Shown here: in pieces, positions 38,004-52,216 of the stretch
Numbering within the stretch: the first letter of the stretch is position 1
Layout of the letters: each line of letters opens with the position of its first letter
NCBI GenBank assembly: GCA_030522415.1
Contig: CM060121.1
Span: 1,067,976-1,131,975 of the forward strand
DNA length: 64,000 bases
Origin: Channallabes apus
Lineage: Eukaryota; Chordata; Actinopteri; Siluriformes; Clariidae
Direction: 5' to 3'
Translations under genes and position numbers: made by a program
The notes under the pieces: model-generated
The model's database searches: none
Seen by the model: the letters and a program-made list of their open reading frames with translations, nothing else
Told to the model about the DNA's origin: nothing

Positions 38004-38571
38004 ATCCTCAACAATCACATACATTTTAAATCCATTTATTATTACTTGAATCATCTGTTGCTATAGAAACAATAACAAAATAATAACGAATACTTGTATT
38101 GATGTAAACACTTTTTATTTGCTACTGTTCCAAACAATTAATCGACACCTTCTGACCAATCAGAGTGCAGAATTCTGCAGCGCTATGATGCTATGAGATC
38201 TTATAACACACACGTTACATATCGCTGTTCTTTTGTGTGGTAGTTCATGTAGCGCCACACTAAGTCCAAAATGAAATTTTTATAAAATTTAAATTAAGTT
38301 TATTTTTATATGATATTTACTTATATTTGCATTTGAGGCTCTTTTTCGTTTCATTATAACCCTTTAGGTGGAAATTATTCACACATTGGCAGGGAGTAAA
38401 GCAGCTCATGTAATCATAGTAAAGTATTTGCAAAGTTTGTTATAATTGTAACAAAATCTAAACAATTGATGCAGAATGTTTATAAAATCATGATAGTTGA
38501 AGAATCACAATACAAACCTATGTTTCATCATAATATAGTATTGTGTGCTGCCTGGTGATTCCCATTCTTTA
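38004..38571. other. No gene recognised
   Basis: AT-rich unique DNA between a SINE and the 19-bp minisatellite. Confidence 0.6.
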
Positions 38572-39639
38572 TAATGTATAGTTTATATTGTAATGTATAG
38601 TTTATAATATAATGTATAGTTTATATTGTAATGTATAGTTTATATTGTAATGTATAGTTTATAATATAATGTATAGTTTATAATGTAATGTATAGTTTAT
38701 AATGTAATGTATAGTTTATATTGTAATGTATAGTTTATAATTAATGTATAGTTTATAATGTAATGTATAGTTTATAATATAATGCATAGTTGAAAATGCA
38801 ATGCATAGTTTATAATGTAATGTATAGTTTATATTGTAATGTATAGTTTATACTGTAATGTAATGTATAGTTTATAATGTAATGTATAGTTTATAATGTA
38901 ATGTATAGTTTATAATATAATATATAGTTTATAATATAATGTACTGTATAGTTTATAATATAATGTATAGTTTATAATATAATTTATAGTTTATAATGTA
39001 ATGTATAGTTTATAATGTAATGTATAGTTTATATTGTAATGTATAGTTTATAATGTAATGTATAGTTTATAATTAATGTATAGTTTATAATGTAATGTAT
39101 AGTTTATAATATAATGCATAGTTGAAAATGCAATGCATAGTTTATAATGTAATGTATAGTTTATATTGTAATGTATAGTTTATAATGTAATGTATAGTTT
39201 ATAATTAATGTATAGTTTATAATGTAATGTATAGTTTATAATATAATGCATAGTTGAAAATGCAATGCATAGTTTATAATGTAATGTATAGTTTATACTG
39301 TAATGTAATGTATAGTTTATAATGTAATGTATAGTTTATAATATAATATATAGTTTATAATATAATGTATAGTTTATAATATAATGTACTGTATAGTTTA
39401 TAATATAATGTATAGTTTATAATATAAATTATAGTTTATAATGTAATGTATAGTTTATAATGTAATGTACTGTATAGTTTATAATATAATGTATAGTTTA
39501 TAATATAATTTATAGTTTATAATGTAATGTATAGTTTATAATGTAATGTACTATATAGTTTATAATATAATGTATAGTTTATAATATAATTTATAGTTTA
39601 TAATGTAATGTATAGTTTATAATGTAATGTATAGTTTAC
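38572..39639. repeat. 19-bp AT-rich minisatellite with higher-order repeats
   Basis: The unit is AATGTATAGTTTATAATGT with a few variants (ATATA, TTGTA, TACTG). About 55 copies cover 1.07 kb. Marker variants recur as a block: AATTAATG at 38739, 39071 and 39203, and GCATAGTTGAAAATGCAATG at 38784, 39116 and 39248, giving identical spacings of 332 and 132 bases. Confidence 0.95.
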
Positions 39640-39962
39640 TGTGTAATACTTCTTTCCCTGGTTGTTAAATGATGTCGTGCCCAGGGGATTAATGTGTCTA
39701 ACGCACAGTTCTTTCATGAGACAGGAAAATGTTATTAGCTAGGGCTAGGAAGTTCTTCAGTAAAAAATAAAAAACATATAACAGCTAAACTAAATGTAAT
39801 CATGTGTTATACTGTAATATTAATAAGCGATTCAATAAAATTAGACTTTGAGATTTAGCAGTATGGTTGTATAACCAGCAAGCCGGTATGAAATATTTCA
39901 CTTTAAACTTCAAATCCTCTTGATGTAAATTCCAAGTGACCTTTAAAAAGTTCCGATACATG

Positions 39963-41017
39963 TTTATTTTCTACAGTACCATAGGCCATGGTTTATGGTT
40001 CCCCCCCTACAGTACAGTCCAGGATCCAGGTCATAGAACACAAAATATATTTTGAGAAACAGAGAGTCGAAAATTCCTAGGAAAAAACCTCAGTCACAGA
40101 ATTTAGAGATGAAATATATTTAATATGCTACATTGCAAAATTTCAGTGAAAATAAACTCTGACATATAAAGTATCAACAATAAAAATAATACCTGAGTAA
40201 ACAGAACTGTACAAAAATCCTGCATGAAACACCAAGAAAATCAGTAAACAAACTCCTGTCCAATCGCTACGCAACAGTAACCATGCACATGGATCGAGAT
40301 CCTGCTTTTTCCAGTGCTAATGGTAAATAAGTTAAAACAAAGAAGCATACAGTAATAAATTACGCTTGATCTGTCCTGAGTTTAATAATAACTTCAGTTC
40401 CTGCTGTGCTCAAGAAAGTACATTGAAAATTCAGGCCGGTGTCAGACAACTGAATTATACAGAATGCAAAAAGGACTTCTCTAAATAATAAATAATACGA
40501 TGGAAGTTTGACTTCTCTTTAAAGAAGTGAGATCTATGCGATTGCAAACCAAAGATTGCATAACTGTTTGCAGAATTTCTTATACCTCGAGTTACAGCGA
40601 GGGTGCTGAGAAACGGTGTAGACGGAAAACATTCACACAACAAAACCCTGATATATTTTGTTAACAATTCCAAACCCTGATTAACAACATTTCCTGAGAA
40701 AAGAATATTTTTTCCAAACAACAGCAAAAACAAAATACAAACGACAGTGTACAAAAAATTGCATTTACACACTTCCAAACTGAGAGTAATAAATTAATAT
40801 GAACTTACAAACACACTAAACAAAACAAAATAAAAGTTCATGAAAATAACTGATCGCCTTCGCTCTCAGAAGACTCAAGTGCGGTTATCTTTGGAAATGC
40901 TGTTTATGTATTTGGTGCAGCTTGCCTTGGATTATCGCTCGTCTTCTCGGGAGATTCTTTAGCCTAGGCTGTTACTCACAAAACTTCTGGGCCTTCTGGT
41001 TTAAATATTCTTTCTTA
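39963..41017 (-). other. prdm1: Probable prdm1 3' UTR and polyadenylation region
   Basis: AT-rich sequence follows the prdm1 stop codon. The only AATAAA hexamer I see on the minus strand here is near 39963-39968. ATTAAA-like variants occur near 40110 and 40381. The end of the transcript is therefore inferred, not shown. The AT-rich minisatellite begins just beyond it. Confidence 0.35.
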
Positions 41018-41521
41018 TTATACTCTTCCTTCCCCACCGAACCGCACAACGCTGGCTCTCTCTTGCCATTGCATCGGTCTCGAGGTTTTCAACAGGTCAG
41101 GATGAGAAGCTTTGAAGTGGCTGGGTTTGGGTTGATCCTCCAGCTCCAGCCACCTATCCAGAGCAGCTTGGACTTCGGTCTCTGACGAGTTCTCTGCGAG
41201 AGCTTCAGCTTCGGCGCTGACATCGAATCGCTCAAGTATCTCAGCAGCGTACCTCCGCTCAGGACCTTCAGGCAGTTGACCGGTGGTGCAACATCCCGAG
41301 CGACGGTGGAGCCTGAGAGAAAAGTGATGGAGGAAGCCACGGTGACACAACGGGCAGCAATGAGGTCGCTCGCTCGAGCTGTGCATGCGGCGATGCAGCT
41401 TCAGATGGATGTACTGTGTGAATTTGGTGCCACATACTTTGCACGGGTAGGGCTTCTCTCCTGAGTGTAGGCGCAGATGAGTCTTCAGGTTGCTGGTGCT
41501 GCTAAAACGCTTCTGGCACAC
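41018..41521 (-). CDS. prdm1: prdm1 last coding exon (zinc fingers 3-5, C-terminus)
   Basis: This exon starts after CCTACAG and encodes 167 residues to a TAA stop. Finger 3 is [18 protein letters not shown] (C511, C514, H527, H531). Finger 4 uses C539, C542, H555 and H559. Finger 5 uses C568, C571, H584 and C589, the C2HC form typical of PRDM1. A glutamate/serine-rich tail of about 80 residues follows ([19 protein letters not shown]) and is not strongly conserved. Confidence 0.94.
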   Translation of the reverse strand: MCQKRFSSTSNLKTHLRLHSGEKPYPCKVCGTKFTQYIHLKLHRRMHSSSERPHCCPLCHRGFLHHFSLRLHRRSGCCTTGQLPEGPERRYAAEILERFDVSAEAEALAENSSETEVQAALDRWLELEDQPKPSHFKASHPDLLKTSRPMQWQERASVVRFGGEGRV

Positions 41522-41842
41522 CTGTAGGACAGTCAACAGAAACCATGTGTGTTATTGTTTGTTATTTAACCCAGACCAATGATGCAAGCCAGACCGTAGA
41601 GCTCAGAAACAGGAGCAGCAAACCAAAAGCTTTATGTCAGTGTCCCCTTTATGGCACTTCAGACATGTTTATTTCATCTGCACTGAGCTTCTATACAGCT
41701 AGCGGGCGTGTCTGAGGCTGACGCCACTGTCGCGCCCTTTTGGATTAATGGACAACAAAGTCATGGCTCTATTAAAGGGTTGCTTCAGGACTAGGTGAAA
41801 GTACCTGCAGATTAACAATGCCTCAGGTATGTGTCATCATGT

Positions 41843-41877
<35 letters not shown>

Positions 41878-44800
41878 CCTCTCACTTTCTTATAGATTCA
41901 TGAACATTCTTTTATAACTATTTCTCATTACTCAGTTACAAATTATCACTGTCACTTTCATTATATTTTCTTTCTTTCTTTCTTTCTTTTTTTAAATCAG
42001 CCTCACCTGACACTTATGGGGTTTCTCTCCTGTATGGACAAGATGGTGTTTCTGTAGGTGTGCCAGCTGGGTGAAACTCTTTTTACACAACAGACACTGA
42101 AATGGCCTCTCTCCATTGTGCACCCTCAAGTGAACCTGCAAAAGAAAACAAAGACATGATGATTAGAACCAGCTAGAACCTCATTAAGCTCACACCTCTT
42201 TGACTCACCGCAGAAAATCATTTGTCACGCACCTTTAAGTTGGACAGCTGACCGAAGGTCTTGAAGCAGACATTGCATTCATACTTGATCTTTCCATTCT
42301 GTTTCTTTAGTGGGTATGGCAGCGACTTGTACCCCGGACCATGGGGTGACATCGATGATGATGATGATGAAGATGATGTCAGAGAGTTGATCTTTGGTGT
42401 AGCCGCCATGCTGAGGTTGATGGCTTCCTCACAAGGATGTTCAGACGCTGGGGATTGCTTCATGAGGGGGGAGAGTTCGGGGGTGGCCGGGGCACCCTGT
42501 GGAGGCGACGTATTTGCCGGCCGCTCTTGAGGATATAAGGCAGGGTAAGGAAGATTTACAGGGCGCAGGCTTGGCTGAGGCATCGCTGAATAAGGCAATG
42601 GTTCACTTGTCAGAACATTGCTGTAGTCGAATGGTCCCCTCGGAGGCGGCATAGAAGGGAGGGAAGGTGTGTAAGGGCTAAGAATGATTTGGGGATAATG
42701 AGGGTCAAAAGGAGGCAGAAAGTGGTAGGTGTGTGGTAGAGCAGGGTATGGGGTCAAGTCTTCTCTGGGGCTGTAATAGGTTTGGGGATGCTGTGGAAGG
42801 TCTGGGTCAGGGCACGACTGGGAAACAAGCTTAGGATGTAATTTGTGTGTGGTGTCCTCAGGAAACGTCTTACTGGAGTCCATCAAGTGCTGATCTGGAG
42901 AGCTGGGTGGCGTGTCCTGCTCAATGGCCTCCACATCAATTTTCTCCTCAGCTTCCTCAACCTCGTTCTTTCCTTCCTTTGTTAGCTCTTCCTGCCTGTG
43001 AAGGCTGTGAAGGTACGACGCCTGTTTGGGACGGCAGGTCCACTGAGGTAGGTGCTTCTGGAGGTCAGCTTCACTCACATCACCGCCAAAGGGTTCTACG
43101 ATGGAGAAAGGAAGAAAAACATCAGAGGCACAGCAACAAACATCATGGCCTTCACACACCTACTCATCGCCTTCTCTCTCGTGGCCTGACTTTTGGTAAA
43201 CGGCAGCTGTTTCAGTTTTGGTTTGACAAGAGGAGATCTATAGCACCGGTTTCTATCTGATGTAGAGTCAGTACTGCTATCACACATCACCTTGATTACT
43301 AGTGTGTGGGAGTTCACGGGTGTGCACAACTCACTGTGTGTGCGTTTCAGTGGGCGTGTGTGTATGAGAACACAGAAGCCAAGCAGAGCAGTCATACTTC
43401 TCGGTCAGAAACTGTGCTGACTCACAGTGTCAGCAGATGTCTTTAACCACAGGGGAAAAAAAATCCTTTATCACGACCTCAGCAACAGTAGTCGCTGACA
43501 CATTTGACAAGGAACTAGGATGACGATGAAAGCCACACAATCCCATCCATACCGAGCAGGTAAACAGAAAACCACCAAGCCGCAAATAAAATGTGTCTCA
43601 AACTAAAATGCCATATCATGGAGTGAGGCTTCATCATCCACTCACATTCTCACAGAGACAGGAAGGAGATTACAAAAACAGATTATTGCCCTTGTGGTCA
43701 AAGCCTTCTTCCCCAAACCTGATGTGAACAAATCCTTTACGGGCAGCGTGCACCGTCATATAGGAAAGTGAAAATGGTCAACCAGACGGAGTTACCAAAT
43801 GCAAAGAAGTTAAAAACAGGGGAAGGAAATGCAGGTTCTGGACTAAACAATGATTTTCATAACTAATTGATGACCCCTGCTTTAGGAATTCCCTCAAAAT
43901 TTCTAACAGCAATCAAGTATTCACATGCCAAGTCTTTCTCAGATGATCTGAAGAAAAATTCCAGCCCATCAACCTTGTCACACGTTATTGTTTTTCTTTT
44001 TATGTCTGTCCAGTTCATGGAACTACGGGAAGGAAACAAGAAATAAAATGCTGTGGATGTGACTAAGTCTGTTTTTTTTTTTTACTCATTAGACTTCTCT
44101 GAATCTCAATTCAGGAAGTAAAAGTTGTAAACCAACCAGCGTGACGTGGAACTTTTCAGAGAAAGAAGCTTTGAGGAATGTCAAAGAAAGCTTGATGGGA
44201 GAAGCTTCCTGGACAGGGACGTTCCAACTCTTAAACGCAATTGTGTGAGGAGAGAGGGAGAGAGAGAGGGAGAGAGAGAGAGAGACATAGGCTCAAAAGT
44301 CACACCGTGTACGCGCAATAATAATAATAAATATGTGAGCACAATACACACACGCACTCTCTTTCTCTTTCTGTCTGAGCCGTGAATAGAGCAGGAAACG
44401 GTCCCACTAAAGGCTATTGTCTGGCAGGATGTCTGAGTGTGAGAAAGATACTCTTTCATGGTTTCACCTCTGACACCCGTTTACACACATTCATTCACAA
44501 ACCATTAAAAGAGAAAAGACAACAGCATTTTAGAAACAACTGATTTGACTCGATTTTCTGCGAGTGTTTTCTAAGAGAGACGAGGGTGAGAGCGGCGTTC
44601 ACCTGTAACGTGACCTGCTGATGAACCCCTACCTAGAGACACAGATCAGCTGTCGCAGAGAAACACAGATAATCCAGACAATGAAAGTCTGGTGGAAAAA
44701 CTGACTAGTGCCATGATGGCGCACGCTGGCGATGTGCAGAGAGAGTACAGTACGTAATGTTAGAAATTCCATGAGACAAAAAGAGGGAGAACAGAACAGC

Positions 44801-45584
44801 AACAAAACACATGAGACTGAAATCTGACATTTCGACAGAAGGAATCCCAGTTATAACCAGTTCGCATGCGCTCTTTACTTACTCAGCTTCATGCTGGCCG
44901 TTTGTTCTTCTGCATGTCCAGACAGTCTCCTTGCGAAGTCCGGCCTGTACCACAGGAGCAGCTCGTGCCGGGGCTCCATGGGCCTGATGGCGTAGAACAA
45001 GACGTCGCGTCTGTTCTGACAGGCCACCAGGTTCTGCTCGGACGGAAAATGGGCCGGGTTGACGAAACGCATCCAGTTGCTGCGCTGCGCGTCATATCCG
45101 TCAGCGAAGTGGTGAAGTGGCCGACTGGGGTAAATCTGGAAGACAGGAGCGAGGCAGCGGTTACGGCAGGAACCATATGATTCATTATAACATAGTCGAC
45201 ATAGTGTAGTGTTATACAGCCTGTGGTTAAAGAAAACAAACAACTAAATACAACTTGATGTTGAACATGGGACAGAAATGGTGACGTAAATGTACCTCAT
45301 CATAAACACTTAAAGCTTTTAAAAAATGCTCGGATCAAAAAATGAAATAAATAAATCAATATTAATTCATAGTAAAAAAATATACATATATATCAACATA
45401 ACAGTTAATAAACTTTTTTTTTTTAAACCAGCAGATTAAAATACACAGCAGCTGAAACAGAAATGATCTTCAGCCAGAACCACAACAGTGATGAGATTAA
45501 ATCAGGAACTCCAACATCATAACATCCACATCACTGTACACTTTACATCAAACATAAATACAACAACTTCATTTCTATTCTGCC

Positions 45585-45619
<35 letters not shown>

Positions 45620-46475
45620 TCAGTGATGTGTTAAATTCACCTCTGCCATGTACGGCGTGCTCTTCATGCCCGTTCTTTCTTTCAGCTTTCCTTTCTGAAC
45701 ACTTGAATGTGTGTGTGTGTGTGTGTGTGTGTGTGAGCGAGTATCTGTGTAGCAGAGTGAGAGTGAGCGTGTGTGTATGTATGTGTGTTTCTCTTTCTGT
45801 CAATCTCTACCCACACCTTTTAAAAGCCAGAGGGGCGGGGCTAGAGTGCAGAACACAACAATGTCACACGTTGCCTCAGGCTCCTCCGCCTCCGTGCGCG
45901 TGCGTGTGTGTGTGTGTGTGTGTGTGCGTGTGTGTACATTTTAGTGTAAGTGTGCCAATAAATAATTATGAAACTTGACATCGATTTTTACATGATTGAC
46001 ACACACACACACACACACACACACACCTGAGCGAGTAGACTAAGCAGAAGCCGTAAGTGAACAGGAAGCTTCGACTGGTTTTACAGGAAATGAGGGATGG
46101 AAAGGGTACTGGTGAGTCCTAAGGGGACAAAGTCAGAAGCGGAAAATCCAGAGTGGCTCATACAGTACTCCCTTGTGCACGCACACACACACACACACAC
46201 ACACGAACACGTGCATAAAGCAAAACAGATGGTTCATAGAACTGGATGAATGAAAAGCAATACTGCAGAATTATAGCAAACTGAAAGTGCTGTACATAAA
46301 CAGTGTGAGAGGTTGTGAGTTCACATCTCACATTTACACACACGCATACGCACGTTCTGTGAGCTTCTGTGTGCGTGTGTGTGATGTCTTTTGCTTTATG
46401 TGTCAGCATTTTGTGCCCACGCCTGCTCGAATACGCGGACGTCCTAAAAGGTAGAGATTCCCTCAGCAGTGTGAA

Positions 46476-46507
<32 letters not shown>

Positions 46508-48705
46508 CAGCAGATCAGATCAGATGGTCGCAGAGTTCCTCAGTATTCCTGCACCTTTGAACCTGTGTGGGCACTTCCTCAGAAATTCCTTCCTGAACTG
46601 GTTTAACAGCATTGTTCCTGATGTGAGAGCGTAAACAATGGGCACAGCGTCCGGGACGCGTCCAAGTTGCACTTTCAGTCTAAACGAACAACCTCGCTCA
46701 CCCTCCAAAAATATGTCCTGTTGGCATTGGGTGGAACCGTGTCATTGCCATAAATCTCACTCTGCAAGTGGACGAAGCGTGTGCCCTGAGGGAGGTGCTC
46801 CTTAATGAAAACACCTCTCACCTGCAGAAAACACTTAATCCTGCAATTAATACTGTAAATCAAGTCATACTGCCAAGATAAACACTTAGTAATGCTGTAA
46901 CATCAGGGTTCTTGGGTCACCTCTGGACTCAGGGTACCATCTGTATGGTGTGTTGCACGTTCTTCTAATATCCACATGGACATTCAATATTTATCACACT
47001 TTTTTTGGGGTCCCCCCCCCCATGTGAATGTGTTTGTGCGTCCCATGCTGGTTGTGTTCCAGCTGTACGCCAGGTGTTCCCAGGAGATCCTGACCAGGAT
47101 GAAGCCCTGATGAACCCTAAAAGCGGGACGATTTGTGAGTCCTTCTCTCGAGTATAGCTGAACTTCAATACATGTTGGTGTGAAACAACCAATGTACAGC
47201 TGTCCTTATAAAACAAATAGGAATAAGACTCCGTTCAGGTTATTGTGCTTCCAAGTGAATAACTGTGTGTGTGTGCAAGAGAAAGAACAAACATGAGGCT
47301 CTGAACGAGCTACCAAGCCGAAGACACTGTTATGTGCTAAACATGCAGTATGGCTACGCAGGACCCTCTTGAAACACACTAATTCCTGTTGTCGCTTTTT
47401 AAGACAAAAACGAACACAGTTTTAAAGCATAAACATCCCTCCGTCCCGAAGACTTGCCCTGTGTCCTCACTCCATTTACAGCATTTGGCAGACACCCTTA
47501 TCCAGAGCAACTTACATTTTATCTCATTATACATCTGAGGGTCAGGGGCCTTGGTCAGGGGCCCAACAGTGGCACCTTGTTGGTTGTGGCGTTTCAATCT
47601 GCGACCTTCCAAATCATAGTTCAATGCCTAAACCACTGAGCTACCCGAACCCACCGTTCCTGATGTCTGTATGCACCTCGATCATGGCTCAAACGGTCCG
47701 AAGTGCACCTAATGTTTTTATTTTCTGACTAGTTTTATCCAGTGACCATCACCTGCAAAACTCTGTTATAGACTATGAAGCCCAGGTGAATCCAGATGAC
47801 GGAGCAGTCCACCTCCTCTTCCTCCTCTTCCTCCTCCTCTTCCTCCTCCTCCTCCTCGTGCTCCACTGACCCACTAAGTGAGTGAGGTCATAAACTCACC
47901 ATCAACTTCTGAATTTTACAGGTCACTTTGGGTTCCACTTACGAAGAGGACATCAAACATTTTACCCCATTTGTTCCCTGACTTGTTCACTTGCCAGTAC
48001 GACCCACCAACCTGCTTTCACCTCTCGTGTGATTCCTCTGAGATGACTTGGGGCACAAGGCGGCATACAGTACACCCTCGAGTGCCAATCCATCGTAGAC
48101 ACACAAACACATTATGGGCAATTTGGAAATGCAAATAACTTAATCTGCATGTCTTTGGACTGTTGGAGGAAACCCACCAAGCACAGGGAGAACATGCAAA
48201 CTCCACACACATACACATGTAGACCTCGAGGAGGAAATCGAACCCGTGACCCTGGAGGTTCAAGGTGTCAGTGTTAACCACTACGCCACCACATTACTTG
48301 TATGTCTATTTGAAATGCCATTTTAAAGCCATTAGTTCTGAAATCATGAGTTGATGGATGAAGGAGAAGCAGAGAAGCTTTTGATCTGGTTAAATGTAAA
48401 AAACAAAACAAAAAGAAAAAAACAGGAACGTTCAGGGCCAGAGGATGGGAAATGAGAGCAGAAGTGACAGCAGGATTGTTTGTCGTTATTCTTGCATAAC
48501 TAATTGGTCAGTCTGCTCTGATTAATCTCAGCGGGGGTGTTTTTCAGTTAGAGGGGGTAGGGGTTTGGTGGGGTTTGGTGGTGGGTGTTGGAGGAGCTTC
48601 ATGACCGGATCAGCAGATCTGTGTGAACAAACTGAACACACTGCCCTCACTCCTTAACTGTCCTCACCTAAGACCTAATGTCAATCATTCAGGCTTAGCA
48701 TATGT

Positions 48706-48790
<85 letters not shown>

Positions 48791-49618
48791 CCAAACCCAA
48801 GTTGGTGGAGGTTAAACAGGTATTTGTGTCCCCAGGTCAGACCATCTTTCATTCAATTTCCTTTTAACAATCTAAACATACATCATGTGACCTTGAGGAC
48901 ACTTTGAGGGTAAAAGTTCACTTTAGTGGTCCAACAAGCAAATGTACAGTTTAGTGCCTTTATATCTGACAGTGCAGGTGGAACCTCACCAAAGGGGTTC
49001 CTTTTCAGAATGATGTTTTTTTTTTTAAAATACAGGTTGAGTTTACAAAGAACCCTTCAGGAACACTAGGCATGTTTAAGTTTTTCGGTGGAAAAATCTA
49101 GAACTTTTGTAGATACCGCTGTGTCAGAAAAGCCTGAAAACTGCGCATGAGAATTTAGCCACACACTTTTGTCCCATACGGTTTCCCGGATCTGCACGGG
49201 CGAGTTTTCAGGGGCTGTCCAAGGATCAGGAGGATGAAAGGATTGTGGGATTTCCAGGAAGAAGTTCACACGCTTCACAAGCACCCAGTCGGCGCTTTCA
49301 CAGAACAGATGTGAAGGGAAACCACTAGAGGAAAAGGGTTTGCTTTCGGATGGGAAGTGTGAAACCTGACACGATTGCTTTATGAATTACCGTCAATGCG
49401 TTTTTTATTTTTTGTTTTACTATTATTATTTGGCGTGTGAAATTATAAAACGTGAGGACCTTCGAAAAGGTTTCACTTGCTAGTTCTCCCATGAAGCTTG
49501 TGAACGTTTGCATGAGCGAGTCAGAAAAGAAAAGGAAAAAGAAAGAGAAAAAGGGAAGAGAGATGAAAGTGGGTGAGGTTGCAGTACAGGCCCCTTTAGT
49601 GTTACGGTTAATATTTAC

Positions 49619-49659
<41 letters not shown>

Positions 49660-52005
49660 TGATGATAATAATGATTTTTATTTATACAGCAGTTTTTCAT
49701 TTTGGGTCTTGAACTTTCACACGCATAAGAAAGAACAGAGAAGAGCCTGTCTGGTGAAAGTGTGATTTATTTTTTTTTTCCTATGCAAAATATTAACGGG
49801 CACTGCTGAGTCTATGTGTGTGTGTGTGTGTGTGTGTGTGGGCAGAGATGTGTGTTTTGGCATGTTTTTATATCTTTGTGAGGACCAAACGTCCCCACAA
49901 GGATAGGAAAGTCTGCGCGTTTTGACCTTGTGTCTCGTCTCGGTAAGTTGGTCCGCACTGAATGTCTTGAAAGGTCCTTACAAGGATAGCAAGACAAATG
50001 TGTGTGTATGGTTTTTTTTTTTTTCACGCCAGACTTCACACCCTGACTAAACTGAAGACCACAAGTTCACACATTTCGCAGGGCGAGACGCAAAAATAAC
50101 TGAGGATGAGAGAGAGGAGCGGTCTGTCATCTATTTAAGAAAAATAAAATATATTAGCCTGCATGAAAGAGATAGAGTGTGCACACGAGAGATAATGTGT
50201 GAGATAGAGCTAGATAAATAGATAGAGAGAGTGTGAGATGGAGAGAGTGTGCATGGAGGAGGAAGGAAGAGAAGACAACCGCAGCCAAGAGTGAGAAAAA
50301 AAAACAAACAAAACAAACACGCAAAGGGCAGATAGAGTGAAAGTCATCCAGCAGTGTTAATCTACTTCATATCATATACAGTGGTGTGAAAAACTATTTG
50401 CCCCCTTCCTGATTTCTTATTCTTTTGCATGTTTGTCACACTTAAATGTTTCTGCTCATCAAAAACCGTTAACTATTAGTCAAAGATAACATTATTGAAC
50501 GCAAAATGCAGTTTTTAAATGAAGGTTTACGTTATTAAGGGAGAAAAAAAACTCAAAATCTACATGGCCCTGTGTGAAAAAGTGATTGCCCCCCTTGTTA
50601 AAAAATAACTTAACTGTGGTTTATCACACCTGAGTTCAATTTCTGTAGTCACCCCCAAGCCTGATTACTGCCACACCTGTTTCAATCAAGAAATCACTTA
50701 AATAGGAGCTACCTGACACAGAGAAGTAGACCAAAAGCACCTCAAAAGCTAGACATCATGCCAAGATCCAAAGAAATTCAGGAACAAATGAGAACAAAAG
50801 TAATTGAGATCTATCAGTCTGGTAAAGGTTATAAAGCCATTTCTAAAGCTTTGGGACTCCAGCGAACCACAGTGAGAGCCATTATCCACAAATGGCAAAA
50901 ACATGGAACAGTGGTGAACCTTCCCAGGAGTGGCCGGCCGACCAAAATTACCCAAAGAGCGCAGAGACAACTCATCCGAGAGGCCACAAAACACCCCAGG
51001 ACAACATCTAAAGAACTGCAGGCATCACTTGCCTTAATTAAGGTCAGTGTTCACGACTCCACCATAAGAAAGAGACTGGGCAAAAACGGCCTGCATGGCA
51101 GATTTCCAAGGCGCAAACCACTTTTAAGCAAAAAGAACATTAAAGCTCGTCTCAATTTTGCTAAAAAACATCTCAATGATTGCCAAGACTTTTGGGAAAA
51201 TACCTTGTGGACCGACGAGACAAAAGTTGAACTTTTTGGAAGGTGCGTGTTCCGTTACATCTGGCGTAAAAGTAATACAGCATTTCAGAAAAAGAACATC
51301 ATACCAACAGTAAAATATGGTGGTGGTAGTGTGATGGTCTGGGGTTGTTTTACTGCTTCAGGACCTGGAAGGCTTGCTGTGATAGATGGAACCATGAATT
51401 CTACTGTCTACCAAAAAATCCTGAAGGAGAATGTCCGGCCATCTGTTCATCAACTCAAGCTGAAGCGATCTTGGGTGCTGCAGCAGGACAATGAACCAAA
51501 ACACACCAGCAAATCCACCTCTGAATGGCTGAAGAAAAACAAAATGAAGACTTTGGAGTGGCCTAGTCAAAGTCCTGACCTGAATCCTATTGAGATGTTG
51601 TGGCATGACCTTAAAAAGTCGGTTCATGCTAGAAAACCCTCAAATAAAGCTGAATTACAACAATTCTGCAAAGACGATTGGGCCAAAATTCCTCCAGAGC
51701 GCTGTAAAAGACTCCTTGCAAGTTATCGCAAACGCTTGATTGCAGTTATTGCTGCTAAGGGTGGCCCAACCAGTTATTAGGTTCAGGGGGCAATTACTTT
51801 TTCACACAGGGCCATGTAGGTTTGGATTTTTTTTCTCCCTAAATAATAAAACCCCTCATTTAAAAACTGCATTTTGTGTTTACTTGTGTTATCTTTGAAT
51901 AATAGTTAAATGTGTTTGATGATCAGAAACATTTTGTGTGACAAACATGCAAAAGAGTAAGAAATCAGGAGGGGGGCAAATAGTTTTTCACACCACTGTA
52001 TATCA

Positions 52006-52040
<35 letters not shown>

Positions 52041-52175
52041 ACTATGTGTTTTACGCACTCATTTTCTCAGCAGGTGATACAGAGAATGAAAAAAGTGGTA
52101 GGATGTGGATCGATAGTGAAACTCAGCAGAGTGGGAGAGAGTGAGAATAAGGAGACCGTGTGTGTGTGTGTGTGT

Positions 52176-52216
<41 letters not shown>

